Positions 43,189 to 52,178 of a stretch of DNA of 52,490 nucleotides are shown here, one piece after another; the stretch's first letter is position 1; the number at the start of each line of letters is the position of its first letter. The DNA is from Deltaproteobacteria bacterium. Lineage in GTDB: Bacteria > Desulfobacterota > Syntrophorhabdia > Syntrophorhabdales > JANXAF01. A model generated the notes under the pieces. It was given only the letters and a program-made list of their open reading frames with translations, was not told the origin of the DNA and did not search any database. The translations under genes were made by a program, and so were the position numbers. The stretch lies in contig JAOADT010000016.1 of the NCBI GenBank assembly GCA_026417175.1, positions 1 to 52,490 on the forward strand, given 5' to 3'.

Positions 43189-44121
43189 ATGTCCCATGCC
43201 CATTCAAACTTTAAAAAGATTGTAGTAATAGGCGGTCCTACCTGTTCCGGAAAATCTGATCTCGCACTATATCTTGCAGAGAAGTTCGATGGTGAAATAG
43301 TAAACGCGGACTCTATGCAGGTCTACAGATATTTTGATATAGGTACGGCAAAACCTGAAGAAGAAGTGAGATTAAGGATCCCACATCATGTTCTGGATGT
43401 TGTAAATCCAAATGAAGAGTTTGACGCAAAAAGATTCTTAGAACTTGCGGACGAGGCTATAAGTTTAATTATTCAAAGAGGTAAACTCCCTATAGTTGTT
43501 GGGGGAACGGGTCTTTATATTAGAGCTTTAATCTATGGCCTTTTCGAGGCAAAAAAAGATGAAATGTTAAGAAGAAAACTCCAAGAAGAATTCAATAAAG
43601 ATCCTAAGTCCCTTTTTGAGAGATTAAGAAAAATAGATGAGGAATACGCAAAAAAAATAAGTCCAAATGACGGAATAAGGATCGTTAGGGCCCTAGAGAT
43701 CTACGAAACTACAGGAAAAAATATGTCTCAATGGGAAAGGATTCATGGGTTCAAATATCCTAGATACAATGCGCTTTTTTTAGGACTTAAAAGGGAAAGA
43801 AAGGATCTTTACTCAAGGATAGACAAAAGGGTGGAGAACATGATTAAGAATGGTTGGATTGACGAGGTGAGAAACATTCTTCTTCGAGGTTTTTCCAAGG
43901 ACATAAAGCCTTTAAAGGGCATAGGATACTCGGAAATACTCCGATATTTATGCGGTGAACTTACGTATCCAGATATGATAAGAATAATCAAGAAAAAAAC
44001 GCGTAATTATGCAAAAAGACAAATCATTTGGTTTTCAAAAGAAAAAAACATAAATTGGTTTGTTTTTCCAGAAGAAAAGGAAAGAATAGTAACCTTTGTA
44101 AAAAACTTTTTGGAGCTTTAA
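43189..44121 (+). CDS. miaA: tRNA dimethylallyltransferase
   Basis: 310 residues, the family norm. Motifs are the P-loop GPTCSGKSDLA, NADSMQVYRYFDIGTAKP, IPHHVLDV, VGGTGLYIRALIYGLFEA and the C-terminal KKKTRNYAKRQIIWF. It adds the dimethylallyl group to A37 of tRNAs reading UNN codons. The start follows an AT-rich TATAAAT stretch by about ten bases with no ribosome binding site, so it may be leaderless. scpB follows after 3 bases. Confidence 0.95.
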   Translation: MSHAHSNFKKIVVIGGPTCSGKSDLALYLAEKFDGEIVNADSMQVYRYFDIGTAKPEEEVRLRIPHHVLDVVNPNEEFDAKRFLELADEAISLIIQRGKLPIVVGGTGLYIRALIYGLFEAKKDEMLRRKLQEEFNKDPKSLFERLRKIDEEYAKKISPNDGIRIVRALEIYETTGKNMSQWERIHGFKYPRYNALFLGLKRERKDLYSRIDKRVENMIKNGWIDEVRNILLRGFSKDIKPLKGIGYSEILRYLCGELTYPDMIRIIKKKTRNYAKRQIIWFSKEKNINWFVFPEEKERIVTFVKNFLEL

Positions 44122-44124
44122 TGT

Positions 44125-44652
44125 ATGGATCTAAAATCTATTTTAGAAGCCGTTCTTTTTGTGAGTACAAAACCTGTATCTTTTCGCACCCTTGTAAAGA
44201 AACTCCCAGAGTTTAGCCCAGAACAAATTATGGAAACAGTGAGGATTTTAATTAAGGAGTACAATAATGAAGAGAGAGCCATTGAAATTGTTGAGGTTGC
44301 CAGGGGCTATCAGATGAGAACAAAGCCCAGATATAGTGAATATGTAAAAAGGTTTGTAAAGGTTAAGGAGCAGCATCTCACAAAATCCATGCTTGAAACT
44401 CTGGCCATAGTCGCATACAAACAACCCATAACAAAAAAAGAGATTGATCGGATAAGAGGGGTTGATTCTGCAAGGGCCATAAAGCAGTTACTTGAAAAAA
44501 AATTGATAAGGATAGCTGGAAGGGAAAGGGTTCTTTCGTCAGTTATATTTGAAACGACGGATTTTTTCCTAGAATGCTTTGGGTTAAAAAGCCTAAATGA
44601 ATTACCCAATTTTGCCGAATTAGAAGATGTAGGTATTGTTACAGGAAATTAA
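44125..44652 (+). CDS. scpB: segregation and condensation protein B
   Basis: 175 residues with the ScpB double winged-helix pattern: LKSILEAVLFVSTKPVSFRTL, EIVEVARGYQMRTKPRYSEYV, LTKSMLETLAIVAYKQPITKKEIDRIRGV and LLEKKLIRIAGRE. ScpB binds ScpA in the SMC complex that compacts and segregates chromosomes. scpA is usually adjacent but is not found here; the neighbours are miaA and pilT. It starts 3 bases after miaA. Confidence 0.94.
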   Translation: MDLKSILEAVLFVSTKPVSFRTLVKKLPEFSPEQIMETVRILIKEYNNEERAIEIVEVARGYQMRTKPRYSEYVKRFVKVKEQHLTKSMLETLAIVAYKQPITKKEIDRIRGVDSARAIKQLLEKKLIRIAGRERVLSSVIFETTDFFLECFGLKSLNELPNFAELEDVGIVTGN

Positions 44653-44665
44653 TGGGGGTGTATCT

Positions 44666-45697
44666 ATGGATATTGCGGAACTTTTGATATTCATGGTTGA
44701 AAATGATGGTTCAGACTTACACTTATCCGCGGGAGAGCCTCCCATGATAAGGATTCATGGTGACATACGTAAGGTAGACATGCCCCCATTAGATAAGGAT
44801 GAGGTTCATCGGATGATATATGACATAATGAGCGACCAACAGAGAAAGATATATGAGGAAAATCTGGAACTCGATTTTTCTTTTTCATTAGGAGACGTGG
44901 CTAGGTTTAGAGTGAATGTGTTCAAACAGTTAAGGGGGGAAGCCGCTGTATTCAGGACAATCCCAACAAAAATTCCTACTTTTGAAGAACTCAATTTGCC
45001 CAAAGTCTTTGTGGATATTGCGCGTCTGGAAAAGGGTTTAGTTTTGGTCACAGGACCCACAGGAAGTGGTAAATCTACTACTCTTGCCGCTATAATTGAT
45101 TTTATAAACACCGAACAGAAGGGGCACATCCTCACTATAGAAGACCCTATAGAATTCGTTCATAAATCCAAAAACTGTCTCATAAATCAGCGCGAACTGG
45201 GTCCCCATACTAAAAGTTTTGCAAATGCGCTAAGAAGCGCGCTTCGCGAAGACCCTGATGTGATCCTTGTAGGGGAAATGAGAGATTTAGAAACCATCTC
45301 TTTGGCTCTTACCGCTGCTGAGACAGGCCACTTGGTATTTGCCACGCTTCACACTAGTGGAGCACCTAAGACCGTGGACAGGATAATAGACGTATTTCCG
45401 CCAGCTCAGCAAGCACAAGTTCGGGCCATGTTTGCAGAGTCTATTCAGGCTGTTATATCTCAAGCCCTTTTCAAAAGGAAAGACGGAAAGGGTAGGGTTG
45501 CTGCATTTGAAATAATGCTGGGAACACCAGCTATAAGAAATCTCATAAGAGAAGCAAAAATAGCGCAGATCCCCTCAATAATGCAGACCAGTAGGGGTAT
45601 CGGTATGCAGACCATGGAGGCAGCCGTGCAGGAACTTCTTGCCAAAAATCTCGTAACGCGCGAGGAAGTGGCCTTTTATTTACCTCAGGGGAGGTAG
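44666..45697 (+). CDS. pilT: type IV pilus retraction ATPase PilT
   Basis: 343 residues from the ATG at 44666, which follows a GGGGGTG ribosome binding site; a TTG ten codons earlier overlaps the scpB end and is less likely. The N-terminal PAS-like domain (LLIFMVENDGSDLHLSAGEPP) is followed by the RecA-like core with Walker A GPTGSGKSTTLAAI, the Asp box ILTIEDPIEFVH, Walker B DVILVGEMRDLETI and the His box AAETGHLVFATLHTSGA, then the AIRNLIREAKIAQI retraction motif. It depolymerises type IV pili. pilU follows 3 bases later. Confidence 0.95.
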   Translation: MDIAELLIFMVENDGSDLHLSAGEPPMIRIHGDIRKVDMPPLDKDEVHRMIYDIMSDQQRKIYEENLELDFSFSLGDVARFRVNVFKQLRGEAAVFRTIPTKIPTFEELNLPKVFVDIARLEKGLVLVTGPTGSGKSTTLAAIIDFINTEQKGHILTIEDPIEFVHKSKNCLINQRELGPHTKSFANALRSALREDPDVILVGEMRDLETISLALTAAETGHLVFATLHTSGAPKTVDRIIDVFPPAQQAQVRAMFAESIQAVISQALFKRKDGKGRVAAFEIMLGTPAIRNLIREAKIAQIPSIMQTSRGIGMQTMEAAVQELLAKNLVTREEVAFYLPQGR

Positions 45698-45700
45698 TTT

Positions 45701-46840
45701 ATGGGGCGCGATCTAAAAAAATATTTAAGATATATGCTTGAAAAAGATGCGTCCGATATTTATCTCACTGTAGGGCTTCCACCTACCTTTAAGATAGAAG
45801 GGGTAACTTACCCATACGATGAAGAACCACTTAGTCCAGAAGAGACCGAATCATTAGCATTTTCCATAATGAACGAGAGACAAAAAAAAGAGTTTTTGTC
45901 AGAACTTGAGATGAATCTTGCCCTTTTCTATCAGGGACTAGGGAGATTTAGGGTTAACATTTTTAGACAGAAATCTTTTGTTGGATTAGTAATAAGGCAG
46001 ATAAAGACTTACATCAAGTCCATAGACGAGCTTGGTTTACCCCAGATTTTTAAAGACATAGCTATGAGTAAAAGGGGGCTTGTGCTTGTTGTGGGGGGGA
46101 CAGGTTCGGGAAAATCTACGACTCTCGCTGCAATGATAGATTATAGAAATTCCAACCAGAGGGGACATATAGTTACAATCGAAGATCCCATCGAATTCGT
46201 ACACGAACATAAGATGAGCGTCATAACACAAAGAGAGGTTGGCTTCGATACTCATTCTTTTTTCAATGCTCTAAAAAATACCCTAAGACAAGCGCCTGAT
46301 GTAATACTCATAGGTGAGATAAGAGATAGGGAAACCATGGAGCACGCCATAACGTTTGCTGAAACAGGTCATCTATGCATGGGTACACTACATGCAAACA
46401 ACGCAAATCAGGCCATTGAAAGAATTATTAATTTCTTTCCCGTAGAGCGACATCTTCAGATCTATATGCAACTATCTTTAAATCTCAGAGCGATTATATC
46501 GCAAAGGCTCATTCCAGGCGTTGACGGTAAGAGAGTGGCAGCCGTGGAGATTCTCCTTGACTCGCCAAGAGTCAAAGATCTAATACTGAAGGGAGAGATA
46601 GGTCTTATCAAAGAGACAATGGCCCAGTCTTATAATGAAGGTATGCAAACCTTTGACCAGCATATATTTGATTTGTATGTCCAGGGTAGGGTAGATCAGT
46701 ATAACGCCATCGCCTATGCTGATAGCCCGAATGACATGAGGTTAAGGATAAAAATGCTCCAAATTTCAAGGGAAGAGGTGGAAAAGAAAGATCAAGTACT
46801 CAAACTTAAGACGGATGATAAGTTAAAGACCGGCAATTAA
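45701..46840 (+). CDS. pilU: PilT-like retraction ATPase PilU
   Basis: 379 residues of the PilT family. It has KYLRYMLEKDASDIYLTVGLPP at the N-terminus, Walker A GGTGSGKSTTLAAM, Asp box IVTIEDPIEFVHEH, Walker B DVILIGEIRDRETM, and His box FAETGHLCMGTLHANNA. The longer C-terminal tail and tandem position after pilT match PilU, which supports PilT-driven retraction. The GAGG ribosome binding site overlaps the end of pilT. Its last 18 bases overlap the end of the convergent feoB gene. Confidence 0.9.
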   Translation: MGRDLKKYLRYMLEKDASDIYLTVGLPPTFKIEGVTYPYDEEPLSPEETESLAFSIMNERQKKEFLSELEMNLALFYQGLGRFRVNIFRQKSFVGLVIRQIKTYIKSIDELGLPQIFKDIAMSKRGLVLVVGGTGSGKSTTLAAMIDYRNSNQRGHIVTIEDPIEFVHEHKMSVITQREVGFDTHSFFNALKNTLRQAPDVILIGEIRDRETMEHAITFAETGHLCMGTLHANNANQAIERIINFFPVERHLQIYMQLSLNLRAIISQRLIPGVDGKRVAAVEILLDSPRVKDLILKGEIGLIKETMAQSYNEGMQTFDQHIFDLYVQGRVDQYNAIAYADSPNDMRLRIKMLQISREEVEKKDQVLKLKTDDKLKTGN

Positions 46841-49060
46841 CACAAGCCTGTATGCCACAAATCCAGCTGCCAAAGAGATAAAAAGCATGACAAATAAAAG
46901 GATAGTAAACCACTTAGCGCTTCCTATCTCTGATTTCAACACAGCAAAGGTCGGGACACAGGGAATAAAAAGCATTAAAATAACGAGAAAAGACATTAGG
47001 GAGGCAGAACTTATGTTCTGTATAAGTACATTTCTTAAACCCTCCTCCCCGGCACCAAAAAGAACCCCAAGAGTTGCTATGCTATTTTCTTTTGCAACTA
47101 TACTTGACAAAAGTGCCACACTCAGCTTCCAATCTAGACCAAAAAAAACCCCAAATCTTTCTAGGACCTTTCCAAACTTAGCAAGATAACTCTCCTCCAC
47201 GGTTCCTGAAGGAAAATTACTAAGTAACCAGAGAAGGATTGAAAAAACTAGAATAACAGTTCCAGCCCTCTTTATAAACGAATAAATCCTGTTAGCGACA
47301 ACTGAAATTATATTTTTTAAACTCGGCTTGTGATACAGTGGTAGTTCCATGATAAACGGAACAGCCTCCAATCTTAAAAATCTACTCATGACTGTACCCA
47401 CAAGCACGAGGATTATTAGATTTAAAGAAACTAGAAGCCCCATTACGATAGCAGCCCTTTCAAAAAAAAGGGCACCACTAAGAAAAGCAAGTACACCCAA
47501 CCTACCAACACACGGGACAAACGGACTCAAAAATACAGTAAGGAGCTGAGCTTTTCTTGACTCCACAATTCGAGAAGTAAGAACTGCCGGTACATTGCAT
47601 CCAAAACCGAGACATAAGGGTAAAAAGCTTTTACCATGTAAACCCAAAATGTGCATAAATCTATCCATGACAAAAGCCACCCGAGCAACGTACCCGGTAT
47701 CTTCTAAAAGAGCGAGGGTAGCAAAAAAGATACCGAGTATGGGCACAAACGAGACAACCGATCCTACACCAGCTATTATACCGTCCACTATAAGTCCACT
47801 GATCCATTCTGGATACGGTCTTAAAAACGGATTGAGAATTACCCCCAATTTCACGAAAGATCCTTCCAACAAATTCTGGAGAGGCAGTCCCACTCTGTAA
47901 GTTAAAAAAAAGATAAGCCCCAAGACCCCTATAAGGACTGGAATTCCAATGAATGGATTTGTGAGAAGACGATCAATTCTGTCAGTCAAAAGGACTTGGC
48001 CAGGCTTGAATCTTTTCACTGCTGACCTTGTTACCTTCTCTATCCAATCATATCTTCCCGCAACTACAGCTCTTAAAGCATCTTCGTGCTGTTTCAAAAT
48101 ACCGTTTATCTCGTTCCAGACTACATGAGGTATCTTTTTTTCCAGCTCATCAGTAACCTCTTTGTCACCTTCCATGAGTTTTACCACACACCAAATTTTT
48201 GGATAAATCTCGGGAACGTGGCCATTTATAAGCTTTAACAGATTTTCGAACATATTTATGTGATTGCTTGCTACCTCTGGGATTTTAGGTCTGTAAGTAA
48301 CTTTCTTCTCGGCAAGTCTTATGATCTCCCGGACCAGCTCCTTTATACCTTTATTCTTCGTGGCTACCATGGGAACTACTGGGATTCCCAATGATTCTTT
48401 AAGAGCTTCAATATCGATGTTTATCCCTTGCTCCTCTGCCACATCCAACATGTTTACACCTAAGACAATTGGCGGTCCGAGAAGTAAGAGCTCTGAGAGA
48501 AGATAGAGGCTTCTTTCAAGAGTGGAAGCGTTCACTATAACTGCAATTACATCGGGTTTCTCCCTTAGGATGAAATCCCTTGCGATTCGTTCCTCCTCTG
48601 AAAATGAGCTTAGACTGTAAGTTCCTGGGAGGTCTACTATTTTCATAATCGTTTCATCAGATGTGTATACACCTTCTTTTTTTTCAACAGTTTTTCCCGG
48701 CCAATTCCCCACATGTTGAGAAAGACCTGTAAGTACGTTAAATACAGTTGACTTACCCACATTGGGCTGACCAGCAAGAGCAACTAGTAAGTGTTTCTTT
48801 TCTTTTTTTTCTTCCCTTCTATTCTCCATCTTCTTTACGATTATCTTTTTGGCTTCGCCTCTTCCAAGCGCAATTCTGGTGTCTGAGGCAAGAACCATAA
48901 GAGGACCCTGAATGTTTCGCAACATTCTTACATGTACCCCTTCAGTTATTCCAAGCCCTGCGAGCCTTGAAATTAATCTTTCTCCACCCTGGATCTCTTC
49001 TACAATACCTTCTTCCCCTTCCTCCATAAGAAGAAGCGGTACTAATTTTTTATCTTCCAT
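46823..49060 (-). CDS. feoB: FeoA-FeoB fusion, ferrous iron transporter
   Basis: 745 residues. Residues ~1-80 form an FeoA SH3-like domain (LISRLAGLGITEGVHVRMLRN), joined by a charged linker to the FeoB G-domain with G1 GQPNVGKST, GNWPGKTVE, DLPGTYSL and the NMLD base motif. The membrane part includes GCNVPAVLTSR and SPFVPCVGRLGVLAFLSGA with the conserved gate cysteines, plus FIPCVPTFAVL. It imports Fe(II), the main iron form in anoxic settings, for the many Fe-S and haem proteins here. Fusion of FeoA to FeoB is known in some lineages but is less common than separate genes. It follows the flavodiiron gene by 11 bases on the same strand. Confidence 0.95.
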   Translation of the reverse strand: MEDKKLVPLLLMEEGEEGIVEEIQGGERLISRLAGLGITEGVHVRMLRNIQGPLMVLASDTRIALGRGEAKKIIVKKMENRREEKKEKKHLLVALAGQPNVGKSTVFNVLTGLSQHVGNWPGKTVEKKEGVYTSDETIMKIVDLPGTYSLSSFSEEERIARDFILREKPDVIAVIVNASTLERSLYLLSELLLLGPPIVLGVNMLDVAEEQGINIDIEALKESLGIPVVPMVATKNKGIKELVREIIRLAEKKVTYRPKIPEVASNHINMFENLLKLINGHVPEIYPKIWCVVKLMEGDKEVTDELEKKIPHVVWNEINGILKQHEDALRAVVAGRYDWIEKVTRSAVKRFKPGQVLLTDRIDRLLTNPFIGIPVLIGVLGLIFFLTYRVGLPLQNLLEGSFVKLGVILNPFLRPYPEWISGLIVDGIIAGVGSVVSFVPILGIFFATLALLEDTGYVARVAFVMDRFMHILGLHGKSFLPLCLGFGCNVPAVLTSRIVESRKAQLLTVFLSPFVPCVGRLGVLAFLSGALFFERAAIVMGLLVSLNLIILVLVGTVMSRFLRLEAVPFIMELPLYHKPSLKNIISVVANRIYSFIKRAGTVILVFSILLWLLSNFPSGTVEESYLAKFGKVLERFGVFFGLDWKLSVALLSSIVAKENSIATLGVLFGAGEEGLRNVLIQNISSASLMSFLVILMLFIPCVPTFAVLKSEIGSAKWFTILLFVMLFISLAAGFVAYRLVLIAGL

Positions 49061-49071
49061 CCTCTGCCGTC

Positions 49072-50286
49072 TTACAAGTTTTTATGAAACTCACTTACCC
49101 TTTTGGCAAAAGTTCTACCAAACTCATAGCATTTTTCCCGGTCTTCATCTTTTAAGCCGTAATTTATTTCTAACCCCGGCTCCACCACTTCCAAGCCCAT
49201 CTTTCTGAAAAACTCATACGCCTGTTTAACTCCCCCTGCGGACCACCCAAAACTGCCGAAGGCACCAGCTACCCTTAATCGTGGTTTAAGTCCTGAAAGA
49301 TGGTAAAGAAATTCTGCCACAGAAGGAAACATCGAGTTATTTATGGTGGGTGTACCCACAAGCACACCTCTTAATTTCCAAAACTCTTTCACAGCGTCGC
49401 TTAAAGGGGAAGACCTGAGTTTTATAACCTTTGCTTTTACTCCTTCATCCAGTATCCCTTTTACTATGGGATAAACCATCTGTTCCGTAGCATGCCACAT
49501 AGTATCATAAACAATTACTACGCCACACTCAGCCTTCCCGCTTGCCATATCGAGATACATGTTGATTACCTTTTTTGGATCCTTTCTCCAAATCACACCG
49601 TGATCAGGAGCTATAATCTCTATTTCTATACCTAACTTCACAATCTCCTCTATTTTTGACTTAATGAGACTTCCAAAAGGCATCAGTATATTTGCATAAT
49701 AATCGTAAATTGCATCTTCAAGTTCAAAGCTAGAATAAGTACTTATAAACTCATCATCGAAACGACAGGTGGAAGCAAAATGAAGCCCAAATGCGTCTTG
49801 GGAGATGAGTGTTTTTAGTTCTCTCACGTATGTAACCATCGAATCGGGCCAGTGTAACATCGGGGTCTCAAGAAAAAGAAGAGTATATTTCCCAGTACTT
49901 AGCGTTTCCCCATTTTTTACCGTTTTTACATTAACCCCTTCCATATTAAACATCCTTTCAAGTCCTTTCTTGCCCTTTTCTGTGGTGAACACAGTTACGT
50001 TAGGTAACTCTTTAAGGAAGGTGTAAAGCGCACCCGAATGGTCTGGTTCTATGTGGTTTATGACAAAGTTTTTTATAAGCTTTGGATCTATTAATTTCCT
50101 TATGTTCTCAAGACTCATAAGGGAAAAATCTTTGTGCACACAATCAAAAAGTGTGATATCCTTGTCTAGTAGTAGGTAGTTATTATAGGTTGTGCCATTT
50201 TTCGTGACATAGCCGTGAAAATCTCTAACTCCCCAATCTATAGCACCAACCCAGTATAGATCTTCTTTTACTATTATCGGTTCCAT
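49072..50286 (-). CDS. A-type flavodiiron protein (FprA-like O2/NO reductase)
   Basis: 404 residues from the ATG at 50286. The ATG four codons upstream is part of the GGAGG ribosome binding site, so I do not use it. The metallo-beta-lactamase-like domain holds the diiron ligands H78-x-E80-x-D82-H83 (HIEPDHSG) and a later DHGVIW; the flavodoxin domain (~255-400) has VIVYDTMWHATEQM for FMN and GSFGWSAGG. It reduces O2 to water or NO to N2O using rubredoxin-type electrons and protects anaerobes from oxidative stress. The ligand numbering matches the classical Desulfovibrio enzyme closely. Confidence 0.94.
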   Translation of the reverse strand: MEPIIVKEDLYWVGAIDWGVRDFHGYVTKNGTTYNNYLLLDKDITLFDCVHKDFSLMSLENIRKLIDPKLIKNFVINHIEPDHSGALYTFLKELPNVTVFTTEKGKKGLERMFNMEGVNVKTVKNGETLSTGKYTLLFLETPMLHWPDSMVTYVRELKTLISQDAFGLHFASTCRFDDEFISTYSSFELEDAIYDYYANILMPFGSLIKSKIEEIVKLGIEIEIIAPDHGVIWRKDPKKVINMYLDMASGKAECGVVIVYDTMWHATEQMVYPIVKGILDEGVKAKVIKLRSSPLSDAVKEFWKLRGVLVGTPTINNSMFPSVAEFLYHLSGLKPRLRVAGAFGSFGWSAGGVKQAYEFFRKMGLEVVEPGLEINYGLKDEDREKCYEFGRTFAKRVSEFHKNL

Positions 50287-50408
50287 ATTTACCTCCATTT
50301 TTTTACAAAAATAATAAGGTAACGCGGTTTAAATATCAAGTAATAGAAAATTTCTGGACATTTTTATTTTCCCATGGTACAGAAAAACTTACATAGGGGT
50401 TTAATTCG

Positions 50409-51260
50409 TTGGAAAGGTTGAGAAATATTTTAAAGAAGGCTATTACACCAATAACTATAATGGTTGTACCTCACGCAAGGACAAAACCTAGAAGGATAGA
50501 TGTGCCCTTTTTCATGATAATACTCGTATTTACATTTTTCGTAGTGGGTGTACTATATACTTTTTCTACGGCAGTGAAATCAGTAGAGTACAGAAGAATG
50601 AAAAGGATGGTCCAGTATTATAAGAACGAGTTCCAATCGTTAAGCTCCACTATTAAGTCCATAAAGAATACGGAAACGGAACTTGCAAAATTGCTCTCTC
50701 TCAAATCGAAGAGAAAAATTCTCGAAGAATTCGAAGAAAATAGCAATGATTCTGTAGATATTGAGGCTTTAAAAAAAGAGATCGAAAAAACAATCGAAAC
50801 AGTCTCAGAAATAAGAAATTACTTAAGGGAAGAAAAGGATAAGTATCTGTCTACTCCAATGGGATGGCCTGTTCTAGGAAGTATAAGCTCCAGATTTGGT
50901 AATAGGGAACATCCTTTGACAAAAGACAACGCTTTTCACTCAGGAATAGACATAAACGTTCCAGAAGGAACACCTATCAAGGCTACTGCTTGTGGTATAG
51001 TTGTGTACTCTGGATGGTCTTACGGTAACGGAAACGTAGTAGTTATTGAACATGGCCATTCATTCACGACCCTTTATGCTCATAATAAGAAGAATCTTGT
51101 AACTGTTGGCCAAAAAGTAAAACGGGGGGAAACAATAGCCCTTTCAGGTTCGACAGGCGATACAACTGGACCCCATGTTCATTATGAAGTGTGGAAAAAC
51201 GGAAAGCCAGTTAATCCTGAGAAATTCTTGGAGGGGGGACACGATGTTTCTAAGAAATAA
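50409..51260 (+). CDS. M23-family (LytM) peptidoglycan metallopeptidase, membrane-anchored
   Basis: 283 residues from a TTG start with AGGGG about ten bases upstream. A transmembrane helix (~37-56) is followed by a coiled coil (~65-145) and the LytM domain with zinc ligands in FHSGIDINVPEG and GPHVHYEVWKNGKPVNP. All metal ligands appear present, so it should be an active endopeptidase rather than an EnvC-like activator. Its 3' end overlaps the bactofilin start by 17 bases. M23 peptidase and bactofilin pairs are frequent and are linked to cell-shape control, as in Helicobacter CcmA-Csd1. Confidence 0.92.
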   Translation: MERLRNILKKAITPITIMVVPHARTKPRRIDVPFFMIILVFTFFVVGVLYTFSTAVKSVEYRRMKRMVQYYKNEFQSLSSTIKSIKNTETELAKLLSLKSKRKILEEFEENSNDSVDIEALKKEIEKTIETVSEIRNYLREEKDKYLSTPMGWPVLGSISSRFGNREHPLTKDNAFHSGIDINVPEGTPIKATACGIVVYSGWSYGNGNVVVIEHGHSFTTLYAHNKKNLVTVGQKVKRGETIALSGSTGDTTGPHVHYEVWKNGKPVNPEKFLEGGHDVSKK

Positions 51261-51621
51261 ACCACAGATGGAGGTTATTATAGGACCGGAGACTACGATA
51301 AAAGGAAATCTCATAACAAAAGGAGCGGCACGAATAGATGGTCAGATTGAAGGAAATGTGGATGCAGATTGGATAATAATAGGAGAGACAGGAGTTGTAA
51401 AAGGGGATATAAGCTCGAGGGGTGTTATAATTGACGGTAAAGTCCAAGGAAACATCACAACAACAGAAATTGTAGAGATAAAGTCAAAAGGAGAGGTTCA
51501 AGGAAACCTTAATACTCCGAAACTCGCTATATCAGAGGGAGCTTTTTTTGAAGGACACTCCCATATGACCAAACGTGAGCAAGATTCAAAAACGACAGTT
51601 CTTCCGCTTTCTCCAGCATGA
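51244..51621 (+). CDS. bactofilin (first copy)
   Basis: 125 residues from the ATG at 51244, preceded by GGAGGGG. The central beta-helix repeats (VIIGPETTIKGNLITKGAAR, IDGQIEGNVDADWIIIGETG, GVIIDGKVQGNITTTEIVEI) are the bactofilin/DUF583 fold, which polymerises without nucleotide into filaments. Termini are short and disordered, as usual. The gene overlaps the M23 peptidase by 17 bases and is followed by a second bactofilin after 20 bases. It may position the peptidase for shape or envelope remodelling. Confidence 0.93.
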   Translation: MFLRNKPQMEVIIGPETTIKGNLITKGAARIDGQIEGNVDADWIIIGETGVVKGDISSRGVIIDGKVQGNITTTEIVEIKSKGEVQGNLNTPKLAISEGAFFEGHSHMTKREQDSKTTVLPLSPA

Positions 51622-51640
51622 TACAATAAGGAGGTAAAGA

Positions 51641-51952
51641 TATGCAACACACTCAAGAAATCGATGAAAGCCAGATCACCACAGTTATTGCAGAGGACTT
51701 AGAGATAAAGGGGACTGTTAAGTTCAGAAGTTCTCTTATGATAAAGGGTATTCTTGAGGGAGAGATATTCTCTGAGGGCTTGCTAATAATAGGACCTACT
51801 GCCAAAGTTACAGCCACTATTACGACTAGGAATCTCATATCCCACGGTGAAGTTACTGGAAATGTTACAGCGAGTGAGCAAGTTATACTTAAGAGTACAT
51901 CAGTTCACCAGGGGGATATATCAACGCCGAATATAACTATAGAGAGTGGGGC
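51641..51952 (+). repeat. direct repeat, copy 1
   Basis: 312 bases identical to 52179-52490, beginning one base before the bactofilin start codon. The upstream sequences differ. Confidence 0.95.
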
Positions 51953-52091
51953 CCTTTTTAACGGTACATGTATAATGAAGAGGGAGCCAAAGAAAGAATT
52001 AGAACAAAAAGTCATAGAAGAATCTCTAGAGGATAAGTCTTCGGAGTATGAAAAAAGAGAGGAGCACGAAAGCGACAGCCAGTATTCTTAA
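51642..52091 (+). CDS. bactofilin (second copy)
   Basis: 149 residues: a short N-terminal tail, beta-helix repeats (TVIAEDLEIKGTVKFRSSLM, IKGILEGEIFSEGLLIIGPT, NLISHGEVTGNVTASEQVIL) and a long acidic C-terminal tail (EESLEDKSSEYEKREEHESD). It has an AAGGAGG site. It is clearly diverged from the first bactofilin in the cluster, yet its first 311 bases are repeated exactly from 52180 onward. Co-assembly with the neighbouring bactofilins is plausible. Confidence 0.93.
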   Translation: MQHTQEIDESQITTVIAEDLEIKGTVKFRSSLMIKGILEGEIFSEGLLIIGPTAKVTATITTRNLISHGEVTGNVTASEQVILKSTSVHQGDISTPNITIESGALFNGTCIMKREPKKELEQKVIEESLEDKSSEYEKREEHESDSQYS

Positions 52092-52178
52092 ATTCATTTT
52101 TCCCTTTTTCATTAAAACTACAGGGGTCCTTAATGCAAAAAATCTTAAAAAAAATAAAAATACTTTAGGGGAGGAGAC

